This document shows, piece after piece, positions 20,706-29,042 of a stretch of DNA of 64,000 nucleotides (position 1 is its first letter; each line of letters opens with the position of its first letter). The position numbers were made by a program, and so were the translations under genes. The DNA is from Bacteroidales bacterium. GTDB taxonomy: Bacteria; Bacteroidota; Bacteroidia; Bacteroidales; Bacteroidaceae. The notes under the pieces were generated by a model. That model did no database searches and was not told the DNA's origin. It worked only from the letters and a program-made list of their open reading frames with translations. The stretch is from assembly GCA_012517855.1 (NCBI GenBank), contig JAAYUD010000067.1:1-64000 (forward strand). The letters run 5' to 3'.

Positions 20706-22733
20706 ATGGATAATAAAGTACATGTTGTCGCAGTTCTACTGTTGTTCTTCTTCTCTTTTTCTGAAAGCTATGCTCAGAAAGGAAGTGTTGTGGTTTCTAA
20801 AAAAAATGATATTTACTCCGATACTTGGGTTGCTACAGATGCCTTGGGGAGAGAAATGCCTACTTCGAAGGAAGTTGGGAATCTAAAAAAGGATAAGAAA
20901 CGCACAGTCGGAATTTTTTATATCACTTGGCATGATGAGGGTAAGTACAATGTGGGTTCACCTTACAAAGCGGATGTTTCTAAGGTCTTGAGTGCTGATC
21001 CAAATGCTCGGTTGGATAATAAGAATAAAGAATGGACTATCGGTTCATATCATTGGGGAGAACCTGAATATGGCTATTTCTTAAGCCAAGATGAATATGT
21101 GATTCGCAAAGATATGTCTATGCTTGCCGACGCTGGTGTTGATGTTATCATTTTGGATGTGACAAATGCTGTATTGTATTGGGATGAATGGAAAGTGTTG
21201 TTTCGCACGATGGAACAAATGAAGGCTGAAGGTAATAATGTCCCGAAATTTTGTTTTTGGGCTTTTAATGGGAATGTTATAACGGTTGTTCAGCGATTGT
21301 ATGAAGGGGTTTATAAGCAAAATAAATATAAAGATTTATGGTTTATGTGGAATGGAAAGCCATTGCTTCTTTATAATGCCAATCCTTCTGTTGATGCAAA
21401 TGGTACAGGTACGAAACACGAGAATCCGAATTATGATCCGAAGGCTGCAACCGATCCTCATAACCTCCATTACAAAGATCCCGATTATTGTAATCAGTAT
21501 TATGCCGATTACACTAAAGAAGTGAAATCTTTCTTTACGTTGCGTAATATGTGGTGGGGATATTATGAATGGGCAGGTAAACGCTTTGTCGGTACCGAAG
21601 ATAATTGGAGTTTTGGATATCAAATGAATGATCCGAACGTGGCAAAGATGGCACCAATAGAACTTATAGCTAAGCATAAAGGACGTTTAGAAGAGGCTGC
21701 GGTTACTCCTGCTCAGCATCCAATATCAATGGTGGGCAAAAGTTGGCGTATCAAAACACAAGAACCGAAGTTGAATGACGAAGACCTACCTCAATCGGCT
21801 GAAGTGCCTTGGCTTAAAAAAACTGTTACTCATCCGGAAGGTTATGGTATTTATTTCCAAGATCGTTGGGATGATGCAATTAAAGGCGATCCGGATTTTA
21901 TCTATCTGAATGATTGGAATGAATGGACTGCCGGTAAATACACTTCGGGACTTGATCCTTCGGGGCATGAAAATGGTCCTGTTGATTTCTTGGGAAGAAG
22001 AAACCCCTTCTATTTTGTTGATCAGTACAATTCAGAGTTTAATCGTACCATAGAACCTATGAAAGGTGGATATACAGATAATTATTATATGCAGGTGGTA
22101 CAAAATATCAGACGTTATAAAGGTGTACGTCCGATACCTGTGTGCTCTGGTATTAAGAAAATAAATATTGATGGGCATTTCGGCGATTGGAGTTCGGTTA
22201 GAGTTGAATATCAAGATACTAAGGGGGATATTACTCATCGTGATCATAATGGCTACGGTGGCTATCATTATACAAATAATTCTGGTCGAAACGATATTGT
22301 CATATCAAAAGTTGCAGTTGACAATAAGAATGTTTATTTTTATGTCCAAACATCCAATATCTTATCTTCTTATATGGATTCCAATTGGATGTTGTTACTT
22401 ATTGACGTTGACCATAATTCCAATACCGGATGGTATGGCTATGATTATATAGTGAATTATAAAGTGAAAGATGCACAAACAACAACGATAATGAAGTACA
22501 ATATGAATACTAAGCATTGGGATTATGCGGCAGATATTAGTTACAGAAAATCGGATAGGCAAATAGAGTTATCTGTACCTCGTAGGTTGCTTGGTTTAAA
22601 TGGATATTCGATGTGCTTTGATTTTAAGTGGGCCGATAATCCTGCTGATTTAAACGATCCTATATCTTTATGTATCAATGGTGATACTGCACCAAATAGA
22701 CGGTTTAATTATCGTTATATTTGGTCCAAGTAG
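20706..22733 (+). CDS. GH71/GH99-like secreted protein with C-terminal CBM9/DOMON-like module, 675 aa
   Basis: A signal peptide ends near residue 24 (SESYAQKG). Residues about 55-450 look like a TIM-barrel glycosidase of the GH71/GH99 type: VGIFYITWHDEG early, then YFLSQDEYVIRKDMSMLADA, DVIILDVTNAVLYWDEW, PKFCFWAF and FIYLNDWNEWTAGKY. Such barrels process alpha-mannosides or alpha-glucans in characterised members, but this subgroup has no activity I can name. A linker (YYMQVVQNIRRYKG) leads to a beta-rich module (about 480-675) with WMLLLIDVDHNSNTGWYGYD, resembling CBM9/DOMON domains. A paralogue's C-terminus opens the window at 3-743. The gene heads the second enzyme block, 19 bp before the GH78 gene. 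Confidence 0.75.
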   Translation: MDNKVHVVAVLLLFFFSFSESYAQKGSVVVSKKNDIYSDTWVATDALGREMPTSKEVGNLKKDKKRTVGIFYITWHDEGKYNVGSPYKADVSKVLSADPNARLDNKNKEWTIGSYHWGEPEYGYFLSQDEYVIRKDMSMLADAGVDVIILDVTNAVLYWDEWKVLFRTMEQMKAEGNNVPKFCFWAFNGNVITVVQRLYEGVYKQNKYKDLWFMWNGKPLLLYNANPSVDANGTGTKHENPNYDPKAATDPHNLHYKDPDYCNQYYADYTKEVKSFFTLRNMWWGYYEWAGKRFVGTEDNWSFGYQMNDPNVAKMAPIELIAKHKGRLEEAAVTPAQHPISMVGKSWRIKTQEPKLNDEDLPQSAEVPWLKKTVTHPEGYGIYFQDRWDDAIKGDPDFIYLNDWNEWTAGKYTSGLDPSGHENGPVDFLGRRNPFYFVDQYNSEFNRTIEPMKGGYTDNYYMQVVQNIRRYKGVRPIPVCSGIKKINIDGHFGDWSSVRVEYQDTKGDITHRDHNGYGGYHYTNNSGRNDIVISKVAVDNKNVYFYVQTSNILSSYMDSNWMLLLIDVDHNSNTGWYGYDYIVNYKVKDAQTTTIMKYNMNTKHWDYAADISYRKSDRQIELSVPRRLLGLNGYSMCFDFKWADNPADLNDPISLCINGDTAPNRRFNYRYIWSK

Positions 22734-22752
22734 TAAATATAAACGGTGGTAG

Positions 22753-25476
22753 ATGAGTTCTTTTTATAGAAAAATAAGTCGGTTGTTCTTTTTTGTTTTA
22801 ATGGTGTGGCCGATAAATAATGTATGGGGGCAATTACAAGTCGGTGCCCTTACGTGCGAGCATGTTTCTAATCCAAGTGTTGTAGATGTGCATCATCCTC
22901 GCCTGTCATGGATTAATCAAGTTTGCTCTACCAAAGTTCGTGGAGAGTATCAGACAGCATATCGTATTTGCGTAGCTTCGTCAAAAGACTTATTGTTAAA
23001 AGGTAAACCTGATGTCTGGGATACCGGTAAGGTCTCTTCTTCCAATTCGTATTTAATATCTTATAATGGAAGTGCATTAAAATCTGGTAAAGATTATTGG
23101 TGGCGGGTAATGGTATGGAACAATCGAGGTGTTGCTTCGAATTGGAGTGGAGTAGCTTATTGGGGGATGGGACTATTATCGTCATCTGATTGGAAGGCTC
23201 AATGGATAGGTGCTTCTTGGGAGGGAACTGCACCTCTTTTGCGCAAATCGTTTGAGGTCGATAATAATGTTGCATCCGCAAAAGTTTTTGTCTCGGGATT
23301 GGGCTACTTTGAGTTATATATGAATGGGCGTAAAGTAGGGAATGATTATTTTGTACCCAATCTTACGAATTATACTTCGCGCAAGGGACTTAAACATGCG
23401 GGAATAGCAATTGACGATAATTTTAGAGATTATCGAGTGTTATATATGTCGTATGACATCACAAATCTCTTGAAGAAAAGACAGAATGTGATAGGTGCGA
23501 TTTTGGGAAATGGTTTTTATGACTGTAAAAGAGGATGTGTTTGTACATTTGGTACTCCTTGTTTATTATGTCAGGTAGAGATCACATATAAGAATGGTCG
23601 TAAACAAATAGTGTGCTCAGACGACACCTGGAAAGTAAATTGCTCTCCGATTTTGATGAATGGGGTTTATAACGGGGAACTATATGATGCCAATCGAGAA
23701 ATCTCCGACTGGTCTACAACTCGATGTAGAGATGTTTCGTGGCAAAAAGCGTTGTTGTGTAAGTCTCCAATAGGTAAATTGACAGCTCAAACATCTCCTG
23801 CTGATAAGATAACAGAGGTGTTGCGCCCTATTTCTTTAGCTAAACAATCGGATGGAACTTATCTCGTCGATTTTGGAAAAGAAATATCCGGATGGATTCA
23901 TTTTAAGAATATCGAGGGTCATAAAGGAGATACCTTAAAAGTGAGGTATATTTGTGAATCTCCCCTCGGCATTCAGCAATATGTTATGAAAGGCTCGAAG
24001 AGAGAATCGTATGCGCCGCGTTTTACTTGGTACGTTTTTCGTAAAGCTGTGATCAGTGGAATAGGCCGTTTAACTTCAGAGATGTTGACGGCCGAAGCTG
24101 TCAATACCGACGTGAGATTGTCGGCTGTGTTCAAAACGTCGAATAAATTATTCAATCAGATTAATGCAATTTGGCAACGTTCTCAATTAGATAATATGCA
24201 TGGCTGTATTGCCAGCGATTGTCCTCATCGTGAGCGTTCTCCATATACAGGCGACGGTCAGGTCTCGTGTGTCACTGTAATGCATAACTTTGATGCTGCT
24301 GCTTTTTATCAGAAATGGATTCGAGATATGCGCGATGTTCAGAATGTGGAGACGGGATACGTTCCCAATAGTGCTCCTTGGCAACCAGGTTGTGGAGGAG
24401 GTGTGTCTTGGGGAGCTGCTATGAATATTATGCCTTGGGAATATTATGTTCATTATGGTGATAAAGCAATGCTGTCGGATAATTATTTTGCAATGAAAGA
24501 ACAAGTGAGATATATGCTTACTTGGCTTACAGCGGATAGTACAATGGTCTCCAATCGCGCTAATATTAATGCTAAAGAACCTAATTATTGGCTTAATTTG
24601 GGAGATTGGGCTCCTGCATTCGGCCTTCCGACAAATGAATTGGTACATACGTTTTATTTATGGCGTTGTGCTGATTTTACTGCTAGGGCTGCTAAAGCAT
24701 TGGATAATCAGGCTGACCTTATCTATTACTCCAAACTGGCTAATAATGTGAAAGCGGCTTTTCATCGCAAATTTTATCAACCATCAGAACAAACTTACGG
24801 AGATTTTGGAAGCAATGTTTTTGCATTGGCAATGGGAGTCCCTTGTGAACGTTATAAAGCTGTAGTTAATACATTGCGACACGAAATTGTAGATAAATAC
24901 AAAGGACATCTTAATACGGGCATATTCGGAACGCAATTCTTTTTTGAAACACTTGCCAATAATGGCCTGAACGATGTAGCTTATGGAGCAATGAATAAAA
25001 CAGACTTTCCGAGTTATGGTAATTGGATCAGGCAAGGAGCAACTACGACTTGGGAGCAATGGAATGGTGCAGACTCTCACAATCATCCCATGTTTGGGGG
25101 AGGCTTAACATGGTTTTATCGAACACTTGCCGGGGTGAATACCGATGAAGATAATCCGGGGTATAAACATTTTGTTGTGAAGCCTCTTTTGGTCGATACT
25201 CTGCGGTCAGTCTATTATTCGAATTTGACTCCATATGGTAAAGTGGTATCCGAAATTGCTCATACACCCCATCATGTTGTTATAAGAGTTACTGTGCCGG
25301 TTGGCAGTACTGCTACTGTCTATATTCCGGCCCAAAATGAAAGAAACGTTTCTGAATCTGGATCTCGGTTGGTTTGTGCACGGGGTGTCAAAGTTATAGC
25401 TCATAGAAATGGCTTTATCATCTGTGATGTGCTTCAGGGATGTTATCAATTTGTAGTTGATGAAAAAATTAGATAG
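22753..25476 (+). CDS. GH78 alpha-L-rhamnosidase, 907 aa
   Basis: Removes terminal alpha-L-rhamnose. A signal peptide ends near residue 26 (NVWGQ). Domains follow the family order: an Ig-like N-terminal domain (LTCEHVSNPSVVDVHHPRLSW), a jellyroll Bac_rhamnosid_N domain (FVSGLGYFELYMNGRKVG, YNGELYDANREISDW), a further beta domain (VDFGKEISGWIHF), then the (alpha/alpha)6 barrel. The barrel has the catalytic-site motif DCPHRERSPYTGDGQ beginning at D489, with E494 a plausible acid residue, and later ATTTWEQWNG. A C-terminal beta domain closes the protein (KHFVVKPLLVDTL, SNLTPYGKV). Its length is typical. Confidence 0.93.
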   Translation: MSSFYRKISRLFFFVLMVWPINNVWGQLQVGALTCEHVSNPSVVDVHHPRLSWINQVCSTKVRGEYQTAYRICVASSKDLLLKGKPDVWDTGKVSSSNSYLISYNGSALKSGKDYWWRVMVWNNRGVASNWSGVAYWGMGLLSSSDWKAQWIGASWEGTAPLLRKSFEVDNNVASAKVFVSGLGYFELYMNGRKVGNDYFVPNLTNYTSRKGLKHAGIAIDDNFRDYRVLYMSYDITNLLKKRQNVIGAILGNGFYDCKRGCVCTFGTPCLLCQVEITYKNGRKQIVCSDDTWKVNCSPILMNGVYNGELYDANREISDWSTTRCRDVSWQKALLCKSPIGKLTAQTSPADKITEVLRPISLAKQSDGTYLVDFGKEISGWIHFKNIEGHKGDTLKVRYICESPLGIQQYVMKGSKRESYAPRFTWYVFRKAVISGIGRLTSEMLTAEAVNTDVRLSAVFKTSNKLFNQINAIWQRSQLDNMHGCIASDCPHRERSPYTGDGQVSCVTVMHNFDAAAFYQKWIRDMRDVQNVETGYVPNSAPWQPGCGGGVSWGAAMNIMPWEYYVHYGDKAMLSDNYFAMKEQVRYMLTWLTADSTMVSNRANINAKEPNYWLNLGDWAPAFGLPTNELVHTFYLWRCADFTARAAKALDNQADLIYYSKLANNVKAAFHRKFYQPSEQTYGDFGSNVFALAMGVPCERYKAVVNTLRHEIVDKYKGHLNTGIFGTQFFFETLANNGLNDVAYGAMNKTDFPSYGNWIRQGATTTWEQWNGADSHNHPMFGGGLTWFYRTLAGVNTDEDNPGYKHFVVKPLLVDTLRSVYYSNLTPYGKVVSEIAHTPHHVVIRVTVPVGSTATVYIPAQNERNVSESGSRLVCARGVKVIAHRNGFIICDVLQGCYQFVVDEKIR

Positions 25477-25551
25477 ATTTGATGAACGATAGAAGTTTTA
25501 TAGATTTTATTTATATGGTTTTATATTATCATAAGGAAGTGCTTAAATTTA

Positions 25552-25627
25552 CATAAGGACGAAACTTGCGACTCACGGCCGTGAGTCGCAAGTTTCGTAA
25601 GGGAGAAATTATTTTTTCGTCCTTATG
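25552..25627. repeat. 76-bp element with 13-bp inverted ends and an internal 40-bp perfect palindrome
   Basis: CATAAGGACGAAA at 25552-25564 is repeated in inverted form at 25615-25627. Inside, 25559-25598 is a perfect palindrome of 20 + 20 bases with no loop (centre CACGG/CCGTG). The same 13-bp ends occur in the element at 49808-49861 with a different interior. It lies in the 170-bp gap between the GH78 and GH127-like genes, ending 19 bp before the latter's start. It may be a tiny non-autonomous mobile element, and in RNA it would fold into a very stable hairpin. Confidence 0.75.
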
Positions 25628-25646
25628 ACAAAAAGTTGTTGTTAGT

Positions 25647-27398
25647 ATGTATGCGAAGAAACTATTTTTAGTTATTATATTGTTCTTGTTTTTATTTTCA
25701 TATTCCCATGCCACAAAGGTTTGGAAAGAAAATGATATTCGCCCTATAAGCTTAGAAGACATTCGTATAGGGGGAGAACTGAAAACTCGTCTGCTAAAGA
25801 ATTTTGATCGTTTAGAAGAAAGTAAATATCAACCGGAGCATGTGTTTCTTACAGAAAAGGAATCTGGTGGATGGCCAGGCGATACAGAGGGGCGTACTAT
25901 TTTGGGGCTAGTGATGGATGCACAGGCTTCTCATCGTGAGCCTCTTTATTTGCAAGAGATTCTTAACCGTTTGCCTGCTCACCTTAATTCTCGAGGATAT
26001 ATGGGTACCATTTATGATGGAATGCTTAATGAACAACAGCTTTCTGGTAATGGATGGTTGTTGAGGGGATTGTGTGAGTACTATAAATGGAAAAAAGATA
26101 AAAAGGTATTGCCAGTTATTCGGTCTATAGCAATGAACCTTTTTGTAAAAGGTAAGGGCTTGTATAAAGAGTATCCAATAGATCCAAAATTGCGGCACTC
26201 TCAAGAAGGAGGCGCATCGGGAAATATTGATCATACTTATCGACACTGGATGTTGTCTACCGATATTGGATGTGTTTATATCGGAATGGATGGTGCTATT
26301 CAGGCTTACGATCTTTTGCGTATTCCTGCACTTAAAGAGGTAATAGATGAAATGATAAATTCTTTTTTAGAGGTTGATTTGGTTAATATAAAAGCGCAAA
26401 CTCATGCTACTCTTACGGCATGTCGTGGGCTTATGCGTTATGCCGGTATTACAGGTAATAAGAAATATGCAGATGAGGCAGTGAAGCGCTGGCAGATATA
26501 TAAATCGGATGGAATGACCGAATGCTTTGGTAATTATAATTGGTTTGATCGTTATGATACTTGGACAGAACCTTGTGCTATTGTAGATTCTTATATGCTT
26601 GCTGTTCAGCTATGGCAGTATACGGGTGATATGAGTTATCGAAATGATGCTGAATTAATATATCACAATGCTATCGCTCATGCTCAACGTGCTAATGGGG
26701 GCTTTGGTTGTGATAATTGCCCTGGCGTTGGAAGTAAAAAACTTAATTTAGAGCCTTTTGTAGATGAGGCTTCTTGGTGTTGTACGATGCGTGGAGGAGA
26801 GGGGCTGAGCAGAGCTGCCAGTTATGCTTACTTTACGGAGGGTAACTCTATCGTTATTCCTTTTTATCATTCATCAGAGGCTACTATCAGATTATCTCGT
26901 GGGCAATTTGTTTCTATCGCTCAGTCTACTACTTATCCGTTTGGCAATCAGGTTGTACTGAGAATCATAGAAAGTAATGTAAAAGATGTTTGTTTGAAGT
27001 TGGCAGTTCCATACTGGATGGAGCAGTCAAGGTTGACTTTGAATGGAAAATCTTATCCGTTCAAACGATCTAATGGGTTTATCGAGTTGAAGAGAGCTTT
27101 TAAAAAGAATGATATCCTAATTTTCTCTTTTAATCAGAATGTACGTTATGAACATACAATCAACCAGAAAAATACGAAGTCTCAGCAATTTAAAGTTTTC
27201 TATGGTCCGTTATTATTGGCAGCCGATAGCAAAGATAATTCGGCCTTGCATGAAGGAGACAACCTGGTCTCGTCTGGTAATTTCTGCTTTACGAAACAAG
27301 GTACCGATATTCATTTAGTTCCTATGTACCATTTGTTGGATGCTAAGGTTAGCTTGAAAAATAAATCCTCTTATCAGAGACAAGTCATATTTAATTAA
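25647..27398 (+). CDS. GH127-like (DUF1680 superfamily) glycosidase, candidate beta-L-arabinofuranosidase, 583 aa
   Basis: A signal peptide ends near residue 22 (YSHAT). The body is an (alpha/alpha)6-type helical barrel followed by beta domains. Two motifs match the GH127 zinc-thiolate site: E308-P309-C310-A (TEPCAIVDSY), corresponding to the E-x-C zinc ligands, and W377-C378-C379, the adjacent cysteine pair. In characterised GH127 enzymes the first Cys of that pair is the nucleophile and the second a zinc ligand; transferring those roles to C378 and C379 is inference. After the CC pair the text reads TMRGGEGLSRA instead of the more usual PP-N, so it may belong to a sister family. It is the third enzyme gene of the block, 10 bp before the GH20 gene. 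Confidence 0.78.
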   Translation: MYAKKLFLVIILFLFLFSYSHATKVWKENDIRPISLEDIRIGGELKTRLLKNFDRLEESKYQPEHVFLTEKESGGWPGDTEGRTILGLVMDAQASHREPLYLQEILNRLPAHLNSRGYMGTIYDGMLNEQQLSGNGWLLRGLCEYYKWKKDKKVLPVIRSIAMNLFVKGKGLYKEYPIDPKLRHSQEGGASGNIDHTYRHWMLSTDIGCVYIGMDGAIQAYDLLRIPALKEVIDEMINSFLEVDLVNIKAQTHATLTACRGLMRYAGITGNKKYADEAVKRWQIYKSDGMTECFGNYNWFDRYDTWTEPCAIVDSYMLAVQLWQYTGDMSYRNDAELIYHNAIAHAQRANGGFGCDNCPGVGSKKLNLEPFVDEASWCCTMRGGEGLSRAASYAYFTEGNSIVIPFYHSSEATIRLSRGQFVSIAQSTTYPFGNQVVLRIIESNVKDVCLKLAVPYWMEQSRLTLNGKSYPFKRSNGFIELKRAFKKNDILIFSFNQNVRYEHTINQKNTKSQQFKVFYGPLLLAADSKDNSALHEGDNLVSSGNFCFTKQGTDIHLVPMYHLLDAKVSLKNKSSYQRQVIFN

Positions 27399-27408
27399 AA
27401 TTTATATC

Positions 27409-29034
27409 ATGAGAAAGAAATTTGAGATACTATTAATTTTATTTGTGTTGCTGTGTTCTATTACCAAAACATTTGGTCACGTCAACATAGTGCCATTACC
27501 GCAGAAAGTGGTGGAACATTCGGGGAACTTTACTTTCAAGAGTGGACAATGTATAGGTTTCTCTGATGTAACACTGAAAGATGCTGCTGTATATTTAAAA
27601 CATATAATGATCCCTACAGGTTATAGGTTTACATTGAAAAAAGGAAGTGGTGATATTAATTTGATTTTGTTATCGAAGGCTGATAGACAAAATGAAAGCT
27701 ACACTCTTTCTGTAACAAACAAGAAGATTTATATTAAGGCGAAGAGTTATCGAGGTATTGTCAATGGCATCTCTTCTTTACGTCAGTTGCTGCCAGAGCA
27801 GATAGAGGCTAGTACTATGGTGAAGAATATGAAGTGGACGGTTCCGGTAGTAGAGATTATTGATAAACCGGCCTATGCATGGCGCGGTTTGATGCTTGAT
27901 GTCTCTCGTCATTTTTATACAAAGAAAGAAGTCGAACGTTTTTTGGATATGATGGCTTTATATAAATTCAATAAGTTTCATTGGCATTTGACTGACGATC
28001 AGGGATGGAGAGTCCAAATAAAGAGGTATCCGTTACTTACCGAGAAAGGTGCATGGCGTAAGATGATCAATATAGATCAGATATGTATGAATCGAGAAAA
28101 AACGGAAAATAATCCGGATTTTGTCATTCCAAAAGAAAATTTCAAGGTTGTTGACGGTGATTCCTTATATGGAGGCTATTATACGCAACAAGATATTAGA
28201 GACGTTGTGAAATATGCTGCTATTCGTGGTATTGATATTATTCCTGAACTTGATATGCCTGGACATTGTTTTGCTGCTGTGGCAAACTATCAATATATTA
28301 CTTGTTTTAAAACTCCTTCTTGGGGCGCATTGTTCTCGGCTCCTATTTGTCCGGGAAGGGATGTCGCAATCGATTTTTGCAAGAATGTTTATAAAGAAAT
28401 ATTTAGTATGTTTCCTTACGGCTATGTGCATTTGGGAGCAGATGAAGTCGATAAAACTAATTGGCAAAAATGTCCTGAATGTCAGGCTCGTATTAAAGCA
28501 CAGGGGTTGAAGTCCGAAGTTGAATTGCATTCATGGTTTGTACATCAAATGGAGAAATTTTTCAATGCTAATGGCAAACGGCTTATCGGTTGGGATGAAA
28601 TTTTGGAAGGAGGTTTGTCTTCTACTGCAACAGTCGATTGGTGGCGTGGAGAAATAGGTGATGTTGTTAAGAAAACGACTGATCACGGAAATGAAGTGAT
28701 CCTTTGTCCTACTACTTATTGTTATTTTGATTATCCACAAGATAATAATACGATAGAGAGACTTTATCGGGCTCCTATTGTCCCAGAAGGATTATCGGAT
28801 AAACAGTTGCCTTTAATAAAAGGTATGCAAGCCAATATATGGACAGAGATGATTCCTTCTAATGCTCGTTTGCAATTCATGGCATTTCCTCGTGCCTTGG
28901 CTTTAGCCGAGAGAGCTTGGACAAGTACTAATCTTCAGTCATGGGAGGATTTCTCTATACGTTTGCAATCACAACTGAAACGAATGGATGTGATGAAAGT
29001 GAAATATCGTAAATTGGAGACAGATATCAAATAA
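27409..29034 (+). CDS. GH20 beta-N-acetylhexosaminidase, 541 aa
   Basis: Removes terminal beta-linked GlcNAc or GalNAc. A signal peptide ends near residue 23 (TFGHVN). A short GH20b-type N-terminal domain (IVPLPQKVVEHSGNFTF, YRGIVNGISSLRQLLP) precedes the TIM barrel. The barrel opens with AYAWRGLMLDVSRHFY and contains FHWHLTDDQGWRVQI, IIPELDMPGHC and the catalytic D345-E346 pair in HLGADEVDKTNW. The Asp orients the substrate N-acetyl group and the Glu is the acid/base. Later aromatic motifs are present (IGWDEILEGG, MQANIWTEMI). Length is normal for the short bacterial form. Confidence 0.95.
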   Translation: MRKKFEILLILFVLLCSITKTFGHVNIVPLPQKVVEHSGNFTFKSGQCIGFSDVTLKDAAVYLKHIMIPTGYRFTLKKGSGDINLILLSKADRQNESYTLSVTNKKIYIKAKSYRGIVNGISSLRQLLPEQIEASTMVKNMKWTVPVVEIIDKPAYAWRGLMLDVSRHFYTKKEVERFLDMMALYKFNKFHWHLTDDQGWRVQIKRYPLLTEKGAWRKMINIDQICMNREKTENNPDFVIPKENFKVVDGDSLYGGYYTQQDIRDVVKYAAIRGIDIIPELDMPGHCFAAVANYQYITCFKTPSWGALFSAPICPGRDVAIDFCKNVYKEIFSMFPYGYVHLGADEVDKTNWQKCPECQARIKAQGLKSEVELHSWFVHQMEKFFNANGKRLIGWDEILEGGLSSTATVDWWRGEIGDVVKKTTDHGNEVILCPTTYCYFDYPQDNNTIERLYRAPIVPEGLSDKQLPLIKGMQANIWTEMIPSNARLQFMAFPRALALAERAWTSTNLQSWEDFSIRLQSQLKRMDVMKVKYRKLETDIK

Positions 29035-29042
29035 TATTCTCG

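Noticed and set aside
20492-20713. 73-residue frame before the GH71/99-like gene
   Set aside because: It starts at a TTG or similar weak codon, runs into the next gene and has random-looking composition.
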